Of a stretch of DNA of 64,000 bases, positions 8,952 to 16,269 are shown piece after piece. The position numbers were made by a program, and so were the translations under genes. Location of the stretch: NCBI GenBank assembly GCA_025964695.1, contig JAOPYK010000004.1, forward strand, positions 98,987-162,986, in the 5' to 3' direction. Source of the stretch: Streptosporangiaceae bacterium (lineage in GTDB: Bacteria > Actinomycetota > Actinomycetes > Streptosporangiales > Streptosporangiaceae). Within the stretch, counting starts at the first letter, position 1. The number at the start of each line of letters is the position of its first letter. The notes beneath the pieces were generated by a model. The model searched no databases. It had not been told where the DNA came from and was given only the letters and a program-made list of their open reading frames with translations.

Positions 8952-9794
8952 ATGAAGTTCGGAGTACCGCTGGGGCTGGTGCATCCCGGGATCTGGCTCG
9001 ACCTGGCGCGGGAGGCTGACCGGCTCGGTTTCGAATCGGTGTGGATGCCCGAGCACCTGGTCTTCGCCACCGACCTGTCGACCGCGAACTACCCCGGGAC
9101 CTCCTCGCCCGGCATCGTGCCCGCCACGCCCATCCATGACGCGCCCTCTTATCTGTGCGCGCTGGCGGCCGTGACCGAGCGGGTCAGGCTGGGCACCGCC
9201 GTCTACCTGTTCGGGCTGCGGCATCCCTTCATCACCGCGCGGGCCTTCGCCACCCTCGACCACATCTCGAACGGCCGGGCGATCGTCGGTGTCGGCTCCG
9301 GCTGGTACGAGGGGGAGTGGCTGGCGGCGGGCGTGGACTTCGGCACCCGAGGCAAGCGGCTCGACGAGGCCATCGAGGTGGCCCGCCGGCTTTGGACGGA
9401 GGAGACGATCGAGCACCACGGCGTGTTCTTCGACTTCCCCGAGGTGGCCTTCGAACCCAAGCCGGTGCAGTCGCCGCTGCCGGTCGTGGTCGGCGGCGAG
9501 TCCACGGCGGCGCTGCGCCGGGCGGCCCGCTGCGACGGCTGGATCAGCATGCCGCAGACCCTGGACGGCGTCCGGTCCCAGCTCGACCGGCTGCGGGCCT
9601 TCCGGGAGGAGGCCGGCCGTTCGGACGAGCCGTTCGAGGTCACCGCGCACGCCTACGAGTTGAGCGGGCCGGACGAGATCGCCGAATGGGACAAGCTGGG
9701 TGTGGACCGGCTGATCGTACGGCCCTGGCGCCGCACTCGTGAGGCGGTGGGAAAGCTCGCCGAATTCGCCGCGGAGTACGGCCTCCGGACGTGA
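8952..9794 (+). CDS. LLM-class flavin/F420-dependent oxidoreductase
   Basis: The 280-residue protein has the luciferase-like TIM-barrel pattern: MKFGVPLGLVHPG, LGFESVWMPEHLVF, then LAAVTERVRLGTAVYLFGLRHPF and GRAIVGVGSGWYEGEWLAAGVDF. Its length fits the short actinobacterial F420-dependent branch rather than two-component alkane or sulfonate monooxygenases. It may reduce or oxygenate an intermediate using F420 or FMN. The start is ATG 8952 behind GGAGAGGGAGA. It is the last gene of the FadE-FadE-HyuA-HyuB-LLM operon, which is preceded by a type B operator at 2549. Confidence 0.85.
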   Translation: MKFGVPLGLVHPGIWLDLAREADRLGFESVWMPEHLVFATDLSTANYPGTSSPGIVPATPIHDAPSYLCALAAVTERVRLGTAVYLFGLRHPFITARAFATLDHISNGRAIVGVGSGWYEGEWLAAGVDFGTRGKRLDEAIEVARRLWTEETIEHHGVFFDFPEVAFEPKPVQSPLPVVVGGESTAALRRAARCDGWISMPQTLDGVRSQLDRLRAFREEAGRSDEPFEVTAHAYELSGPDEIAEWDKLGVDRLIVRPWRRTREAVGKLAEFAAEYGLRT

Positions 9795-9896
9795 TCCGCG
9801 CCGCCGGGGCAGCTGTGTGATCGCGTGGTGTAGCCCGCCCCCGCTCGTACTTGCATAATCTGAGCGTCGCTCTCACGAGTTCTGTGACGGATCAGG

Positions 9897-10100
9897 TCAC
9901 GCACCGGGCGACGTAAGCGCAGCCTGCGCCTGCCTGATGAGGGCGGCCAGATCCTCTGCCGTGGGGGCTTCGAGCAGCGAACGCTGCCGGTGGAGTGGCG
10001 GCGGAAGCGCCCACCAGCTGTGGCTGTACGGGCCGTACCAGCAGCGCCACCCGGGAAAGCCACGCGTCAACGTCCGCGCCGTGTCGTCGTGCTCGGCCAT
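9897..10100 (-). CDS. Small actinobacterial hypothetical protein (67 aa)
   Basis: The longest ORF begins at 10139, but ATG 10100 has AAGGAG 5 nt upstream and gives MAEHDDTARTLTRGFPGWRC. The aromatic core (FPGWRCWYGPYSHSWWALPPP) resembles small conserved actinomycete proteins of unknown role that are often near helix-turn-helix/DUF397 genes. That resemblance is from memory and no function is claimed. It lies downstream of the ABC importer operon, separated by a strong terminator hairpin, so it probably has its own promoter. Confidence 0.6.
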   Translation of the reverse strand: MAEHDDTARTLTRGFPGWRCWYGPYSHSWWALPPPLHRQRSLLEAPTAEDLAALIRQAQAALTSPGA

Positions 10101-10173
10101 TCGTGCTCCTTGGACTCGCCGGGTGGCGGGAATCGCCAATCGCAGAGAGGGAGAGTCAGTTCCGGACCTCGTC

Positions 10174-10223
10174 GCGCGTGACCCGGCACACCCGCCCCAG
10201 ACGGGGTGTGCCGGGTCACGCGC
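10174..10223. terminator. 20-bp perfect-stem hairpin terminating the ABC importer operon
   Basis: Arm 10174-10193 (GCGCGTGACCCGGCACACCC) is exactly complementary to 10204-10223, with a 10-nt loop. It starts 36 bp beyond the binding-protein stop codon. There is no U-tract, as is common in actinobacteria. Confidence 0.8.
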
Positions 10224-10258
10224 GATCGACGGCGTCGTTGCCTCGGATCGTGTCCGGG

Positions 10259-11314
10259 TTACTTCGCGGCGTGCACGAACTGGTCGGTGTAGGTCTTGCT
10301 GAGATCGATGTTCTTGCCCATCACGTCCTTGTTGAACGCGGAGAGCACCTTCAAGTTCGTGGGCGGCCCGTTCGGGGGCATGATGCCGGTCGGGTTGTAG
10401 ATGCCCTTCTCACTGTCCAGAGCGCTGATGTAGGCAGCCTTCCCGGCACCGGCGTAGTAGTCGGCAGGCACCTTGTCGGTGATCTCCGCGCCGGTATGGG
10501 TGTGGATCCACTGCAGGGTCTTGACGTAGGCGTTGACCAGCTTCTGAACGATCGCCGGGTTCTTTTGGATGTACGCCGTGGACATGTAGAGCGACGTCGC
10601 GGGGTACTCGCCGCCGAGCGCCTGTGCCGCACCTGCGGCAGTGCGCATGTCGAGGAGGATGTAGGCCTGCTTGTTCGCCAGCAACTGCGAGACGGTCGGC
10701 TCGGTGGTCATGGCGCAGTCGACGTTCTTGTGCGTCATGGCACCGATCAGAGTGGCTCCCGATTGGACGCCGAGGCGGTGGATGTTCTTGGGGTCCACGC
10801 CGTTCTTCTGTGCCAGGTACTGGGTCAGGAAGTCGGTGGAGGAACCGAGGTCGGTGATGCCGAGGTTGCGGCCCTTCCAGTCGGCCGGAGACTTGATCTG
10901 GCTCTTGAGGTCGTTGCGGCACAGCTCGACCTCGCCAGGCGTGACCAGCATCGACACGACGGACTCCGCCGACTGTCCCAGTCCTTGCAAGGCGATGGTG
11001 TGGTCGTAGAACCCGCCGACCCCGTCGACCTTGCCGGCGAGCATGTTCGTGGTGGCGTCGACGCCCGCCGGCTCGTCGGACAGGGCCACGTTGAGGCCCT
11101 GGTCCTTGTAGTAACCGAGCTGCTGAGCGAGCATGAACGGCAGGTAGATCTGCTTGTTCAGGCCGCCGACCATGATGCTGACCTTGGAGCCTGACGAGGC
11201 ACCGACGTTCGTCGTCGTTCCCTTGGACTGGCTTGCCTTCGAACTGCACCCGCTGACGACCAACGCGGCCGCGGCTGCGATCGCGAGGGCGGTCATCCTC
11301 TTACTTTTGGGCAC
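10259..11314 (-). CDS. ABC transporter substrate-binding lipoprotein, NrtA/TauA/SsuA (NMT1-like) family
   Basis: This is an extracellular receptor of about 351 residues with a lipoprotein signal (MTALAIAAAAALVVSGCSSK). The body matches the SsuA/THI5-like fold: VSIMVGGLNKQIYLPFMLAQQLGYYKDQGLNV, and LGITDLGSSTDFLTQYLAQKNGVD. The ORF track start is ATG 11320, but AAAGGAG abuts that ATG. The GTG at 11314 is 6 nt from it and is the better start. Genes for the permease and ATPase lie immediately upstream on the same strand, in the order ATPase-permease-receptor. The ligand could be a sulfonate, a pyrimidine-like compound or a small aromatic or dicarboxylic acid. The divergent CitA/CitB-type regulator hints at an organic acid. 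Confidence 0.85.
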   Translation of the reverse strand: MPKSKRMTALAIAAAAALVVSGCSSKASQSKGTTTNVGASSGSKVSIMVGGLNKQIYLPFMLAQQLGYYKDQGLNVALSDEPAGVDATTNMLAGKVDGVGGFYDHTIALQGLGQSAESVVSMLVTPGEVELCRNDLKSQIKSPADWKGRNLGITDLGSSTDFLTQYLAQKNGVDPKNIHRLGVQSGATLIGAMTHKNVDCAMTTEPTVSQLLANKQAYILLDMRTAAGAAQALGGEYPATSLYMSTAYIQKNPAIVQKLVNAYVKTLQWIHTHTGAEITDKVPADYYAGAGKAAYISALDSEKGIYNPTGIMPPNGPPTNLKVLSAFNKDVMGKNIDLSKTYTDQFVHAAK

Positions 11315-11398
11315 GAGCATCTCCTTTGCTGGGGTGGGGTGGGGAAGAATCTGTTGGATGCGCTCTGGCGTTGATCTGACCCGTGCGGAAGCCTCGGG

Positions 11399-12274
11399 TC
11401 ACAGATCCGATCCGGAGAGCTGGGCCGGGCGCCAGCGGAGCAGGTGGTTCTCCAGCCGTGTTATGGCCCATTCGGCTGCCAGGGCGACGAGGCCCATGAT
11501 GACCATGGCGCCCCAGACACCGTTGGCGTCGAAGGTGCCCTGGGCGTTCTTGATCAGCACGCCGAGGCCTTGTGAGCCGCCGAGGAATTCTCCGACGATG
11601 GCGCCGATGAGTGCGAAGCCGAAGCTCACGTGCAGGCTGGCGATGATCCAGGTGAACGCCGAGGGCAACACCACCTGCCGGGTCACCTGCCAGCGTGAGC
11701 CGCCGAGGATGGTGGCGTTGGCGATGAGGTTCCGGTCGACTTCGCGGACGCCTTGAAAAGCGTTGAAGAAGACGCCGAAGAATACCAACACGATCACTAG
11801 CAGGACCTTCGATTCGATGCCGAGACCGAAGGCCAGAACGAACACCGATCCCAAGACGATGCGGGGAATCGAGTTCAGGACTTTGATGTAGGGGCTGAAG
11901 ACATCGGCGAGGAACCGGATACGCCCGAGAGCGATCCCACAGGTGATACCGAGCGCGGTCCCGATGAGGAAGCCGATGAACGCTTCCTCGAGCGTGACCT
12001 TGATCTGGTCGCCAAGTGAGCCGATGGCGGTGCCATCGACGATCCAGGTATGCAGTCGGCTGAAGATTCCCGAGGGAACACCGTACAGAATGATCTTGCG
12101 TGAATCGTTTCCGACCCAGAGCTGCCAGCCCCCGATGATGACGACGAGTACGGCGAGTTGAGTGCAGTGCACCACCACCTTGCGCCGTCGCGCCCTGGAT
12201 CGGTGTGCACGCTCGGTCGCGGAAATCTCCAGATCCTCGTCGGCTGCGGTGACGCTCGTGTCAACGGCCATCAC
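11399..12274 (-). CDS. ABC transporter permease, SsuC/TauC family
   Basis: The 291-residue integral membrane protein has about six hydrophobic helices, starting VVHCTQLAVLVVIIGGWQLW. The EAA-type coupling loop reads NATILGGSRWQVTRQVVLPSAFTWI, as in BPD_transp_1 permeases. The GTG start overlaps the ATPase stop (GTGATG), so translation is coupled. It should form a homodimeric channel with the ATPase of the next entry and receive substrate from the lipoprotein encoded 84 bp downstream. Confidence 0.9.
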   Translation of the reverse strand: MMAVDTSVTAADEDLEISATERAHRSRARRRKVVVHCTQLAVLVVIIGGWQLWVGNDSRKIILYGVPSGIFSRLHTWIVDGTAIGSLGDQIKVTLEEAFIGFLIGTALGITCGIALGRIRFLADVFSPYIKVLNSIPRIVLGSVFVLAFGLGIESKVLLVIVLVFFGVFFNAFQGVREVDRNLIANATILGGSRWQVTRQVVLPSAFTWIIASLHVSFGFALIGAIVGEFLGGSQGLGVLIKNAQGTFDANGVWGAMVIMGLVALAAEWAITRLENHLLRWRPAQLSGSDL

Positions 12275-13128
12275 GAGGCCTCTTCACTGACCGCTGCGAT
12301 GGTCTGCGCGTACGCCGTATCGACCTCGGAGCGAAGGGCTTCCCAGATCTGGTGGTAAAGGTCGACGAAGCGCGGCTCGAAACGGACCTCTTGTACCACC
12401 CGCGGCCGGGGAAGGTCGATGTCGAAGGTCGACTTGACGGTTCCGCCCGGACCGGCGGTGAGCACAACGACCTTGTCGGCCAGGGCGATTGCTTCCTCAA
12501 GGTCGTGGGTGACGAACACGACGGCGGGACGGGTGAGATCCCACAGTTGCAGCAGCTCGTTGGACATGATCGCCCGGGTCTGGACGTCCAGGGCGCTGAA
12601 CGGTTCGTCCATGAGCAGGATTTGTGGCTCATTGATCAGGCTCTGCGCCAGCGCAACGCGCTTGCGCATTCCGCCGGAGAGTTGGTGGGGGAACCGGTCT
12701 TCGAATCCGGCGAGTCCGACTCGGCTGAGCCAATCCCTTGCCTTGGCGTAGGCCTGCGGCTTACTCGTTCCGCGGAATCTCGGGCCGAGCGCAACGTTGT
12801 CGAGCACTGTCTTCCACGGCAGTACCGCGTCTGTCTGGAACATGAATGCGACGCCGGGGGTGATACCGGATACATCTTTGCCGTGGACCTTGACCGTGCC
12901 GAGCGAGGGCCGCTCAAGACCGGACACCAGGGTCAGTGTGGTGGACTTTCCGCAGCCGGTCGGTCCGACTACGGCACAGAACTCCCCTGGTTCAACCTGA
13001 AGGTCAAGGTCTTTCAGCGCCGTGTAGATCGAACCGCTCGGCGTGGTGAACCGCTTCGTCACGGCTTGCAGATCAATCGCCGGCACCCCGGCCTGTTCCG
13101 GCGATCGGCGCTCCTGTGGTTGCACCAT
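12271..13128 (-). CDS. ABC transporter ATP-binding protein, SsuB/TauB family
   Basis: The protein contains Walker A (VVGPTGCGKSTTL), the ABC signature (QLSGGMRKRVALAQSLINEP), Walker B (ILLMDEPFSALD) and the switch histidine (VFVTHDLEEAIAL). The ORF track extends upstream to 13317, but ATG 13128 has GGGAGGG 4-5 nt before it and gives the normal 285-residue size (MVQPQERRSPEQ). It is the first gene of the importer operon. The AT-richer stretch upstream (13200-13310) is the likely promoter and regulator-binding region shared with the divergent two-component system. Confidence 0.9.
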   Translation of the reverse strand: MVQPQERRSPEQAGVPAIDLQAVTKRFTTPSGSIYTALKDLDLQVEPGEFCAVVGPTGCGKSTTLTLVSGLERPSLGTVKVHGKDVSGITPGVAFMFQTDAVLPWKTVLDNVALGPRFRGTSKPQAYAKARDWLSRVGLAGFEDRFPHQLSGGMRKRVALAQSLINEPQILLMDEPFSALDVQTRAIMSNELLQLWDLTRPAVVFVTHDLEEAIALADKVVVLTAGPGGTVKSTFDIDLPRPRVVQEVRFEPRFVDLYHQIWEALRSEVDTAYAQTIAAVSEEAS

Positions 13129-13750
13129 TAATCCCTCCCCTGGTATCCGCCGGCACGCCCAGCGGGTGCGCGGCGTGCCGGTTGGGAGGACCATAGAGCG
13201 CCGGAAACATTGGCGAAATAATTGCGCGGGTTCTGCTGTTATTTTCGCGTAACCCGCTTTATTGCTCATAAGTCGATAAAGCTTAGAGTTTTGGTGACTT
13301 TTGCGCGTTTTGCTCAACGAGGCTTGGCGGGCTGCCGGCCACGTGCTCCGATGGGTGTGCTCTGATGGGCCGGCGCGTCAGGATGAGCCGTTGACGAGGG
13401 AGGGGTGAGCCGATGTGGCGTTCGCGGACTCTCGGGTCACAGATCCTCCTCGGCGGTAGCCCGATCTTGTTAGGGGTTCGGCTTCGTCCGGCGGACGGCC
13501 ATCCGTCTCCGTAGGGGAGGCGGGCTGCCTCCGTACGGGGGAACAGGTGGCCGTGGAAGGTAGTGCCGAAGGGTCAAAGCGATCTTCCATCGGTTGGGCC
13601 AACGCTTGCGCGGCCGTCCCGGCCGGGCTAGGGCCGGTCTGGACGAGTCTCGTCGTCGTTGCCGCGGTGTCCCGGACAGGTCGCCGTTTTGTGCATATTG
13701 CTCACGAGCCGCCAATAGGCTGATTTGTCCTCGCTTGACATACTCATGGC
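13129..13750. promoter_or_regulatory. Intergenic control region between the ABC importer and the CitA/CitB-type system
   Basis: A region of 622 bp without a convincing gene. 13200-13310 is distinctly AT-rich for this genome and carries an inverted repeat GCGGGTT (13226-13232)/AACCCGC (13251-13257) plus the AT-rich stretch ataagtcgataaagcttaga, all plausible response-regulator targets. At the right end TTGACA (13735-13740) and CATACT (13739-13744) precede the kinase ATG by 6 nt, suggesting a leaderless transcript. A 20-codon ORF with a good GAGGAGG site (13378-13440, minus) and a 58-codon GTG ORF at 13547 (plus) were seen, but nothing supports either as a gene. Confidence 0.5.
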
Positions 13751-15334
13751 ATGTGGCCCTTCGGCCGGAAGCTGTCCACTCGCATCCTGACCAGCCAACT
13801 CACCATACTGGTGGCGAGCATGCTGGTCGGCTTCGCGCTGTTCGCCCACGAGGAGCGCGCCCAGCTCGACACGCAGTACAAGCAGCGTGTCCTGGCCATC
13901 GCCCGGACCGTCGCGACCACACCCGAGATCAAGGCCGCCATGGAGTACGGCGGCGCGGGCGACCTCGTCCAGCGCACCGCCGAGCGGATCCGGACCGCCA
14001 CCCATGCCACCTACATCGTGGTGATCGACACGCGCGGGATCCGGCACTCCCACCCCAATCCGGCGTTGATCGGCCGGCCCATCGAGGAGCCCCTGATCAG
14101 CGACGACAACGACCATGTCGGCATCGACAACGGAAGCCTCGGCCGCTCCGCCAACGGCAAGGCCCCGATCACCGGGCCCACCGGCGCGTTCGTGGGTGAG
14201 GTCTCCGCAGGGATCTCCGAAAATGAGGTTTCCGGTGCGCTGTGGGGGGTCCTGCCCGCCTTCGCCCTATGGTTCGGCCTGGCGCTGGGCTTTGGTGCCA
14301 TCGCCTCCTATGCGCTGGCCTGGCGGCTCAAACGGCGCACCTTCGGACTGGAACTCGAGGAGATCGCCAAACTGCTCCAGGAGCGCGAGGCCATGCTGCA
14401 CGGCATAAAGGAGGGCGTGATCGCCTTCGACCCCGCCGGGCTGGTGACCATCGTGAACGACGAGGCGCGGCGGCTGCTCGGGCTGAGCACCGCGGGGCTC
14501 GGGTTCCCGCTGGAGGAGCTGTTGCCGCCCGGAAGGCTACGTGATCTGCTCGCGGGCAACACCGGCGGCCTCGACGCGGTGGTCCTCACCGATGAGCACT
14601 ACCTCACCGTCAACCGGAGGCCGGTGACCCTGAGCGGCCGCGAGTTCGGGGCCGTCGTCACTCTGCGGGATCGCACTGAGCTCTCCGGCCTGCTGCGCGA
14701 GCTGGACAGCGTACGGGGCCTGACCGACGCCTTGCGGGCCCAGCAGCACGAGTTCTCCAACCGCATGCACACCGTCGCCGGGCTGCTGGAGCTCGGTGAG
14801 CCCGAGGAGGCGCTGGCCTACCTGACCGCGGCCGAGGGCGCTGAGGCCGCGCTGTCGGAGTCGGTACGGGAGCGAATCGCCAACCCTCTGGTGGTCGGGC
14901 TGATCCTGGCCAAGTCCACGGTCGCTGCCGAACGAGACGTCACCCTCACCCTGACCGACGACTCCTGGCTGGGTGACTCGCCGCCCCATGTGCAGGGGCT
15001 GCTGACCGTCCTCGGCAACTTGATCGACAACGCCATCGACGCGGCTGCCGGAACTCCGGACGCCGCGGTGACGGTTCGGCTCACCGACGGTGACGGCATC
15101 ACCATGGTCGTCTCCGATACCGGCCTCGGCATCCCGCCCGGCGCCGCCGACTCGATCTTCGTGGACGGTTACAGCACGAAGCCGCAGACCCACATCCTGC
15201 GCCGGGGTCTCGGCCTGGCGATCGTGCACCGCCTGGTGCAGCGGCTCAACGGCCAGATCGAGGTAAGCGAGGGCGCCGGCGCGGTGTTCACAGTCGAGCT
15301 GCCGAGCGCCACCATGGCGAGGAGCGCCCCATGA
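13751..15334 (+). CDS. Sensor histidine kinase, CitA/DcuS family
   Basis: The 527-residue membrane kinase has a first transmembrane helix at about residues 15-30 (LTILVASMLVGFALF). An extracytoplasmic PAS-like sensor domain (ATHATYIVVIDTRGIRHSHPNP) resembles the dicarboxylate/citrate pocket of CitA and DcuS. A second helix, a cytoplasmic PAS domain (MLHGIKEGVIAFDPAG) and a SPOB/HisKA-like segment (RAQQHEFSNRMHTVAGLLEL, with the phosphoacceptor His) follow. An ATPase domain has N-box GNLIDNAIDAA and GLGIPPGAAD. It should sense a small carboxylate outside the cell. Its stop overlaps the response-regulator start. It is divergent from the ABC importer, which is its likely target. Confidence 0.9.
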   Translation: MWPFGRKLSTRILTSQLTILVASMLVGFALFAHEERAQLDTQYKQRVLAIARTVATTPEIKAAMEYGGAGDLVQRTAERIRTATHATYIVVIDTRGIRHSHPNPALIGRPIEEPLISDDNDHVGIDNGSLGRSANGKAPITGPTGAFVGEVSAGISENEVSGALWGVLPAFALWFGLALGFGAIASYALAWRLKRRTFGLELEEIAKLLQEREAMLHGIKEGVIAFDPAGLVTIVNDEARRLLGLSTAGLGFPLEELLPPGRLRDLLAGNTGGLDAVVLTDEHYLTVNRRPVTLSGREFGAVVTLRDRTELSGLLRELDSVRGLTDALRAQQHEFSNRMHTVAGLLELGEPEEALAYLTAAEGAEAALSESVRERIANPLVVGLILAKSTVAAERDVTLTLTDDSWLGDSPPHVQGLLTVLGNLIDNAIDAAAGTPDAAVTVRLTDGDGITMVVSDTGLGIPPGAADSIFVDGYSTKPQTHILRRGLGLAIVHRLVQRLNGQIEVSEGAGAVFTVELPSATMARSAP

Positions 15335-16017
15335 TCGGAGTCTTGGTCGCCGACGACGACTTCCATGTCGCCAAAATCCACACCGCCTACGTCGAGCGCC
15401 TGCCGGGATTCGTCGTGCTGGGCCAGGCGCACAGCGCCGCAGAGGCACTGTCCGCCGTCGGCACGCTGCACCCGGACCTCGTGCTGCTCGATCTCTACCT
15501 GCCCGACGGCAACGGCCTCGACGTCATCCGTCAGCTGGTGGACGGCGCGCACCGGCCCGACATCGTGGTGATCACGGCTGCCCGGGACATGGCCAGCGTT
15601 CGCACCGCCATGCAGCTGGGCGCCGTGCACTATCTGGTCAAGCCGTTCGGCTTCGGCGCGCTGCGCGAGCGGCTGGTCGCCTACCAGGGGTTGCGCGAGC
15701 GGCTCATCACCCTGGACCAGGAGGGCCACGCCGACCAGGCCGAGGTGGACGCGCTGTACGGGCTGTTGCGTGGGCCTGCCGCGCTTCCGGCGAGCCTGCC
15801 CAAGGGCCACTCCGCCCCCACCCTGGAACGGGTCCGGGACGCGGTCCGCTCCGCCCCGGACGACGTGTCGGCCGCCGACGTCGCCGGCGCCGTCGGCATC
15901 AGCCGCCCGACGGCCCAGAGGTACCTCACCTATCTGGCCCAGCACGGCGTGGTACAGCTCCGGCTCCGGTACGGCACGACCGGGCGGCCAGAGCACCGCT
16001 ACAGCGCGGCCCCGTAG
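15331..16017 (+). CDS. Response regulator, CitB/DcuR family
   Basis: The 228-residue protein has a receiver domain with acidic pocket DDDF, phosphoacceptor Asp in LVLLDLYLPDGNGLDV and conserved Lys in HYLVKPFGFGAL. A C-terminal winged HTH follows (VSAADVAGAVGISRPTAQRYLTYLA), as in CitB and DcuR. ATGA overlap with the kinase indicates a coupled pair. It probably activates the divergent ABC importer when the kinase detects its ligand. A 7-bp repeat array and a terminator hairpin follow it. Confidence 0.9.
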   Translation: MIGVLVADDDFHVAKIHTAYVERLPGFVVLGQAHSAAEALSAVGTLHPDLVLLDLYLPDGNGLDVIRQLVDGAHRPDIVVITAARDMASVRTAMQLGAVHYLVKPFGFGALRERLVAYQGLRERLITLDQEGHADQAEVDALYGLLRGPAALPASLPKGHSAPTLERVRDAVRSAPDDVSAADVAGAVGISRPTAQRYLTYLAQHGVVQLRLRYGTTGRPEHRYSAAP

Positions 16018-16042
16018 TCCGCCAGGCCCGGGTTCAGGTTCG

Positions 16043-16105
16043 CCGGGAGCCGGGAGCCGGGAGCCGGGAGCCGGGAGCCGGAAGCCGGAAGCCGGAAGCC
16101 GGAAG
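16043..16105. repeat. Nine 7-bp tandem units (five CCGGGAG then four CCGGAAG)
   Basis: Perfect heptamer array of 63 bp just after the response-regulator stop. The switch from CCGGGAG to CCGGAAG is clean, as expected for slipped-strand growth from two founder units. Confidence 0.95.
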
Positions 16106-16141
16106 CCCGGGGGCCACGCCGCGTCGCGCGGCCCCCGGGCT
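16104..16141. terminator. Hairpin between convergent response regulator and phosphoesterase
   Basis: AGCCCGGGGGCC (16104-16115) pairs perfectly with GGCCCCCGGGCT (16130-16141) around a 14-nt loop. It lies between convergent genes and can serve both directions. Confidence 0.7.
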
Positions 16142-16157
16142 CCCAGCTCAGCTGAAC

Positions 16158-16260
16158 CCGATCAGGGCTGATCAGCTTGGTCAGCACCGATCTGCATGGT
16201 CAGCTCCGATCTGCACAGGTCAGCACTGATCAGTTCCGGTCGGTTCCAGCCAGTGCCGGC
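16158..16260. repeat. Degenerate tandem repeat of about 20 bp (ggtcagctccgatctgca)
   Basis: Four to five diverged copies built on ggtcagcNccgatctgcaN run up to the phosphoesterase stop codon. No gene is seen here. Confidence 0.7.
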
Positions 16261-16269
16261 CGGCTGCGG

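Noticed and set aside
7145-9070. 641-aa minus-strand ORF over hyuB and its flanks
   Set aside because: Arg/Gly/Ala-rich antisense frame across the repeats and HyuB, with no domain. It is a high-GC shadow.
11393-13446. 16-bp match CTCGGGTCACAGATCC at 11393 and 13431
   Set aside because: One copy is the end of the permease gene and the other is in a spacer. No palindrome or further copies were seen, so coincidence or a tiny duplication is likely.
13378-13602. Small minus-strand ORF with GAGGAGG ribosome site near 13440
   Set aside because: Only about 20 codons follow the ribosome site (MTRESANATSAHPS..), with no family or conservation evidence available.
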